A program made the translations under genes and the position numbers. Below, one piece after another: positions 60,945 through 64,000 of a DNA stretch of 64,000 bases. Under the pieces are notes generated by a model, which did not search any database, had not been told where the DNA came from, and was given only the letters and a program-made list of their open reading frames with translations. Within the stretch, counting starts at the first letter, position 1. Every line of letters starts with the position of its first letter. The stretch is taken from assembly GCA_902491475.1 (NCBI GenBank), contig CABUHY010000004.1, forward strand, positions 62,001-126,000. Reading direction: 5' to 3'. This stretch comes from an uncultured Eubacteriales bacterium. Its GTDB lineage: Bacteria > Bacillota > Clostridia > Oscillospirales > Acutalibacteraceae.

Positions 60945-62303
60945 ATGGCATTTGAAAGTTTATCGGATAAACTCGAATCCGCATTCGGTCGGCTTCGCAG
61001 TAAGGGAAGCCTTAACGAGTCGGATGTCAAAGAGGCTATGCGTGAGGTTCGCCTTGCTTTGCTTGAGGCGGATGTCAACTACAAGGTAGCCAAGGACTTT
61101 ACCCAAAGGGTAACCGAGAGGGCAATAGGCTCGCAGGTTATGGAAAGCCTTACTCCCGCTCAGATGGTAATTAAAATCGTAAACGAAGAGCTTACCGAGC
61201 TTATGGGCGGCACCCAGACAAGGCTTGCCTACGCTTCGCATCCGCCCACAATCGTTATGATGTGCGGCTTGCAGGGCTCGGGTAAAACAACGCACTGCGC
61301 CAAGATTGCCTTAAAGCTTAAAAAGGAAAATCACAGACCCCTGCTTGTAGCCTGCGACGTTTACCGTCCTGCGGCTATCAAACAGCTTCAGGTTGTCGGC
61401 GAGCAGGTCGGCGTTCCCGTTTTCGAACAGGGTCAGGGCGACCCCGTTGAGATTTCAAAGCAGGCTGTTGCGCTTGCCAAGGACCAAGGCTACGACTATG
61501 TTATTATAGATACCGCCGGCCGTTTGCATATCGACCGTGAGCTTATGGAAGAATTGCAGAATGTCAAGGCGGCTGTTCATCCTCATGAGATTTTGCTTGT
61601 CGTTGACGCCATGACGGGTCAGGACGCCGTTACGGTTGCGAGCACATTTGACGAAACGCTTGGAATTGACGGTATGGTTCTTACCAAGATGGACGGCGAC
61701 ACCAGAGGCGGTGCGGCTCTTTCCGCAAGGGCTGTTACGGGTAAGCCGATTAAATTTGTCGGTATGGGCGAGAAGCTCGACGAGCTCGACTATTTCTACC
61801 CCGACAGAATGGCTTCGAGAATACTCGGCATGGGCGATGTGCTCTCCCTTATCGAAAAGGCGGAGACCGCTCTTGATGAAAAGAAAGCGGCAGAGCTTGA
61901 AGCAAAGATACGCAAGAACAAATTTGACCTTAACGATTTGCTCGACCAGATGCAGCAGGTTAAGAAAATGGGCTCTATGAAGGACATTCTCTCAATGCTG
62001 CCGGGCGTCGGAAGCAAGCTTAAAAATGTCGATGTTGACGACGGTCAGCTTGACAGAATACAGGCAATTATTTTCTCAATGACTCCCAAGGAGCGTTCAA
62101 ACCCCGACATTATCAATCCGTCGAGGAAAAGACGAATTGCCGCAGGCTGCGGTATGCAGGTCGAGGATGTCAACCGACTTCTCTCGCAGTACCGTCAGAT
62201 GCAGAAGATGATGAAGCAGTTCAACTCAAAGGGTATGAGGAAAAAACTCGCAAGAATGAACTTCGGCGGCGGACAGGGCGGCTTCGGCGGCTTCCCGATG
62301 TAA
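60945..62303 (+). CDS. ffh: Signal recognition particle protein Ffh
   Basis: 452 residues. N domain (about 1-85), G domain with GLQGSGKTTHCAK, DVYRPAAIKQL, DTAGRL and TKMDGDTRGG, then the Met-rich M domain (about 310-452; QMQQVKKMGSMKDILSMLPG and a Gly/Met-rich end). It binds 4.5S RNA and targets membrane proteins. Immediately after ylxM; rpsP follows after 71 bases. Confidence 0.97.
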   Translation: MAFESLSDKLESAFGRLRSKGSLNESDVKEAMREVRLALLEADVNYKVAKDFTQRVTERAIGSQVMESLTPAQMVIKIVNEELTELMGGTQTRLAYASHPPTIVMMCGLQGSGKTTHCAKIALKLKKENHRPLLVACDVYRPAAIKQLQVVGEQVGVPVFEQGQGDPVEISKQAVALAKDQGYDYVIIDTAGRLHIDRELMEELQNVKAAVHPHEILLVVDAMTGQDAVTVASTFDETLGIDGMVLTKMDGDTRGGAALSARAVTGKPIKFVGMGEKLDELDYFYPDRMASRILGMGDVLSLIEKAETALDEKKAAELEAKIRKNKFDLNDLLDQMQQVKKMGSMKDILSMLPGVGSKLKNVDVDDGQLDRIQAIIFSMTPKERSNPDIINPSRKRRIAAGCGMQVEDVNRLLSQYRQMQKMMKQFNSKGMRKKLARMNFGGGQGGFGGFPM

Positions 62304-62374
62304 ACATATCAACTAAGCACTTTTAAGTGGTTGGCATAAAATTATTTATAATATATTTTTTGGAGGAAAACAAA

Positions 62375-62620
62375 ATGGCAGTAAAAATCAGACTTCGCAG
62401 AATGGGCGCAAAGAAAGCTCCCTTCTACCGTGTAATCGTTGCAGATTCAAGATCACCCCGTGACGGTAAGTGCATCGAGGAGATCGGTACTTTCGATCCC
62501 ATGAAGACACCTGCAGAGGTTAAAATCGACGCTGAAAAGGCTCAGCAGTGGATTAAGAACGGCGCTCAGCCGACCGACACTGTTAAGGCTTTGCTCAAGC
62601 AGAACGGCATTATTAAATAA
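62375..62620 (+). CDS. rpsP: 30S ribosomal protein S16
   Basis: 81 residues beginning AVKIRLRRMGAKKAPFYRV and containing VADSRSPRDGKCIEEIGTFDP, the full-length S16 fold. TGGAGG precedes the ATG at 62375; the frame extends upstream without a site. Part of the rpsP-khpA-rimM-trmD cluster. Confidence 0.97.
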   Translation: MAVKIRLRRMGAKKAPFYRVIVADSRSPRDGKCIEEIGTFDPMKTPAEVKIDAEKAQQWIKNGAQPTDTVKALLKQNGIIK

Positions 62621-62638
62621 TCAAGGAGGGTCTTTTAG

Positions 62639-62872
62639 ATGAAAGAACTTCTTGAAATCATTGCAAAGGGTCTTGTTGAAAACCCCGATAAGGTCAGCGT
62701 TACGGTTGACGAGCCCAACGAGAGAGGTATCATTGTTTACCATCTCCATGTTGACGAAAACGAAATGGGCAGAGTAATCGGCAAACAGGGCAGAATTGCA
62801 AAGGCAATCAGAACCGTCGTTAAGGCTCGTGCCGTTAAGGACGGAGAAAAAGTTCAGATTGATATTGACTGA
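62639..62872 (+). CDS. khpA: KH-domain RNA-binding protein KhpA (YlqC)
   Basis: 77 residues: a single KH domain with the GxxG loop in GRVIGKQGRIAKAIRT. KhpA, with KhpB, binds RNA and affects cell division and gene expression in Gram-positive bacteria. AAGGAGG before the ATG. It follows rpsP by 18 bases, the conserved order. Confidence 0.95.
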   Translation: MKELLEIIAKGLVENPDKVSVTVDEPNERGIIVYHLHVDENEMGRVIGKQGRIAKAIRTVVKARAVKDGEKVQIDID

Positions 62873-62879
62873 GTAAGTG

Positions 62880-62900
62880 AGGGGTACATTATGTACCCCT
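62880..62900 (+). promoter_or_regulatory. Hairpin between khpA and rimM
   Basis: A near-perfect palindrome AGGGGTACAT/ATGTACCCCT around one T lies 7 bases after khpA and 20 before rimM. Only TAGCTTTT follows, so termination would be partial; it may set the ratio of rpsP-khpA to rimM-trmD messages. Confidence 0.55.
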
Positions 62901-62919
62901 TAGCTTTTATGGGGGAAAT

Positions 62920-63450
62920 ATGCTTAAACCTTATCTTGCACTCGGGCAGATAGTCGGCACTCACGGCGTAAAGGGCGAGGTTCGCCTCAATCCGTGGTGC
63001 GACGCTCCGCAGTTTATTAAAAATTTCAAAACCCTGTACTTTGACGAAAAGGGAAACGACGGCGTCGCTGTGAAGTCCGCAAGACCTCACGGCAATATTG
63101 TCATACTCCTGCTTGACGGCGTTGACAGTATGGAAAAGGCGCAGACGCTTCGCAACAGGGTCCTGTATATGAAACGGGAGGACGCAAACCTGCCTGCAAA
63201 CACCTGGTTTATCGAGGACTTGATAGGCTGCGAGGTGCGGCAGATAAACACGGGTAAGGTCTACGGCAAAATTTCCGATGTTCAAAAGTATCCCGCAAAC
63301 GATGTCTGGACGGTTAAATCGGACGACGGAACACAAACCCTTATTCCGGCAATCAAAAGCGTGGTAATCAACGCCGATGTTGAAAACGGGTTTGTTGAAA
63401 TAGACGCCATAAAAGGACTTTTTGACGACGGGGAGAGCGTTCGGGTATGA
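62920..63450 (+). CDS. rimM: Ribosome maturation factor RimM
   Basis: 176 residues. LALGQIVGTHGVKGEVRLNP begins the N-terminal beta-barrel; the PRC-barrel C-terminal half has TWFIEDLIGCEVRQ and TLIPAIKSVV. RimM binds S19 and helps mature the 30S head. GGGGAA precedes the ATG. The end overlaps trmD by 4 bases (ATGA). Confidence 0.95.
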   Translation: MLKPYLALGQIVGTHGVKGEVRLNPWCDAPQFIKNFKTLYFDEKGNDGVAVKSARPHGNIVILLLDGVDSMEKAQTLRNRVLYMKREDANLPANTWFIEDLIGCEVRQINTGKVYGKISDVQKYPANDVWTVKSDDGTQTLIPAIKSVVINADVENGFVEIDAIKGLFDDGESVRV

Positions 63451-64000
63451 AAATAACAATAATGACCCTTTTCCCCGAAATGTGCAACGCCGTGCTCGAC
63501 GAGAGCATAATCGGCAGGGCGAGGAAAAGCGGAAAAATCGAAATCGACACTGTAAACATCAGAGACTTTACAGTCGATAAACACAACCGTGTGGACGACG
63601 CACCCTACGGCGGCGGAATGGGTATGCTTATGCAGACGCAGCCCATATACGACTGCTTTGCTTCACTGTGCTCGCAGAACGGCGAAAAGCCGTACCTTAT
63701 CTATATGTCGGCACAGGGCAAAACCCTCACGCAAAAGCGGGTTAAGGAGCTTTCAAAGCTTTCGAATATCGCAATACTCTGCGGTCATTATGAGGGCGTG
63801 GACGAGCGTATAATCGAGGAAATCGTTGACGAGGAGATCTCGATAGGCGACTATGTTCTTACGGGCGGCGAGCTTCCCGCACTCATACTTTCCGACAGTA
63901 TCGCAAGAATGATAGACGGCGTTTTGCCCAATGACGAGGCAAAGGAACTCGAGAGCCATTACAGCGGATTGCTTGAATATCCGCAATACACCCGTCCGCC
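63447..64000 (+). CDS. trmD: tRNA (guanine-N1)-methyltransferase TrmD (partial, 3' end outside window)
   Basis: 184 codons are visible from ATG 63447: ITIMTLFPEMCNAVLDESII, DDAPYGGGMGMLMQ, ILCGHYEGVDERI and ISIGDYVLTGGELPAL (the knotted SAM site). It methylates G37 of several tRNAs. The C-terminal part lies past the right edge. ATGA overlap with rimM. Confidence 0.95.
   Translation, partial: MKITIMTLFPEMCNAVLDESIIGRARKSGKIEIDTVNIRDFTVDKHNRVDDAPYGGGMGMLMQTQPIYDCFASLCSQNGEKPYLIYMSAQGKTLTQKRVKELSKLSNIAILCGHYEGVDERIIEEIVDEEISIGDYVLTGGELPALILSDSIARMIDGVLPNDEAKELESHYSGLLEYPQYTRP

Overview
The window reads as a chromosomal segment of a spore-forming, low-to-moderate GC Firmicute of class Clostridia, most likely an Oscillospirales or Ruminococcus-like gut anaerobe. 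The class rests on sequence: the spoIIGA-sigE pair, an uninterrupted sigK, ylbJ, yqfC and yqfD, and the order phoH-ybeY-dgkA-era-yqzL-recO and ylxM-ffh-rpsP-khpA-rimM-trmD, with no outer-membrane genes. The genus is inference. GTG and TTG starts are frequent and many genes overlap by 1-20 bases.

Layout. From 1 to 9.6 kb genes run on the minus strand: a partial Old Yellow Enzyme, an FkbM methyltransferase-carboxylesterase-GH31 operon, sigK, a MATE exporter, a DUF4364 regulator and a DUF4143-type ATPase. At 9.6-9.7 kb divergent promoters switch transcription to plus. Two flavoproteins and a GH63-like glycosidase follow (9.7-15.2 kb), then PBP1A, ruvX, spoIIGA-sigE, an MBOAT acyltransferase with a truncated partner, and a GlpA-like/GlpB-like/DUF1667 redox operon (15.7-25.1 kb). 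At 25.1-28.3 kb lies a compact phage-derived cassette with its own promoter and terminator: a sigma-like HTH protein, a collagen-repeat tail-fibre-like protein, an XhlA-like coiled-coil membrane protein, a GH25 lysozyme and a holin. No integrase, capsid or replication gene accompanies it.

From 28.3 to 49.7 kb one strong promoter precedes a 20-gene surface-polysaccharide operon of the Wzx/Wzy type. It encodes a small phosphoglycosyl transferase, seven or eight glycosyltransferases, two tandem EpsG-type polymerases, a flippase and two sugar pathways: TviB/TviC for UDP-GalNAcA and CapE/F/G for UDP-L-FucNAc. An AT-rich patch at 42.3-44.7 kb carries a glycosyltransferase, an acetyltransferase and a frameshifted acetyltransferase, and looks like a later acquisition. 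The operon ends in a 306 bp inverted-repeat element (49674-49979) that can fold into a multi-helix structure.

From 50 to 64 kb are housekeeping and sporulation genes: a Tam-like methyltransferase, a small Cys-rich protein, ylbJ, yqfC-yqfD, phoH, ybeY, dgkA, era, a tiny yqzL-like gene, recO, mutS2, a lipoprotein, ylxM-ffh, rpsP, khpA, rimM and trmD (cut by the right edge). The most notable items are the isolated lysis/collagen cassette and the structured inverted-repeat element. No tRNA, rRNA, CRISPR array, transposase or integrase was seen.
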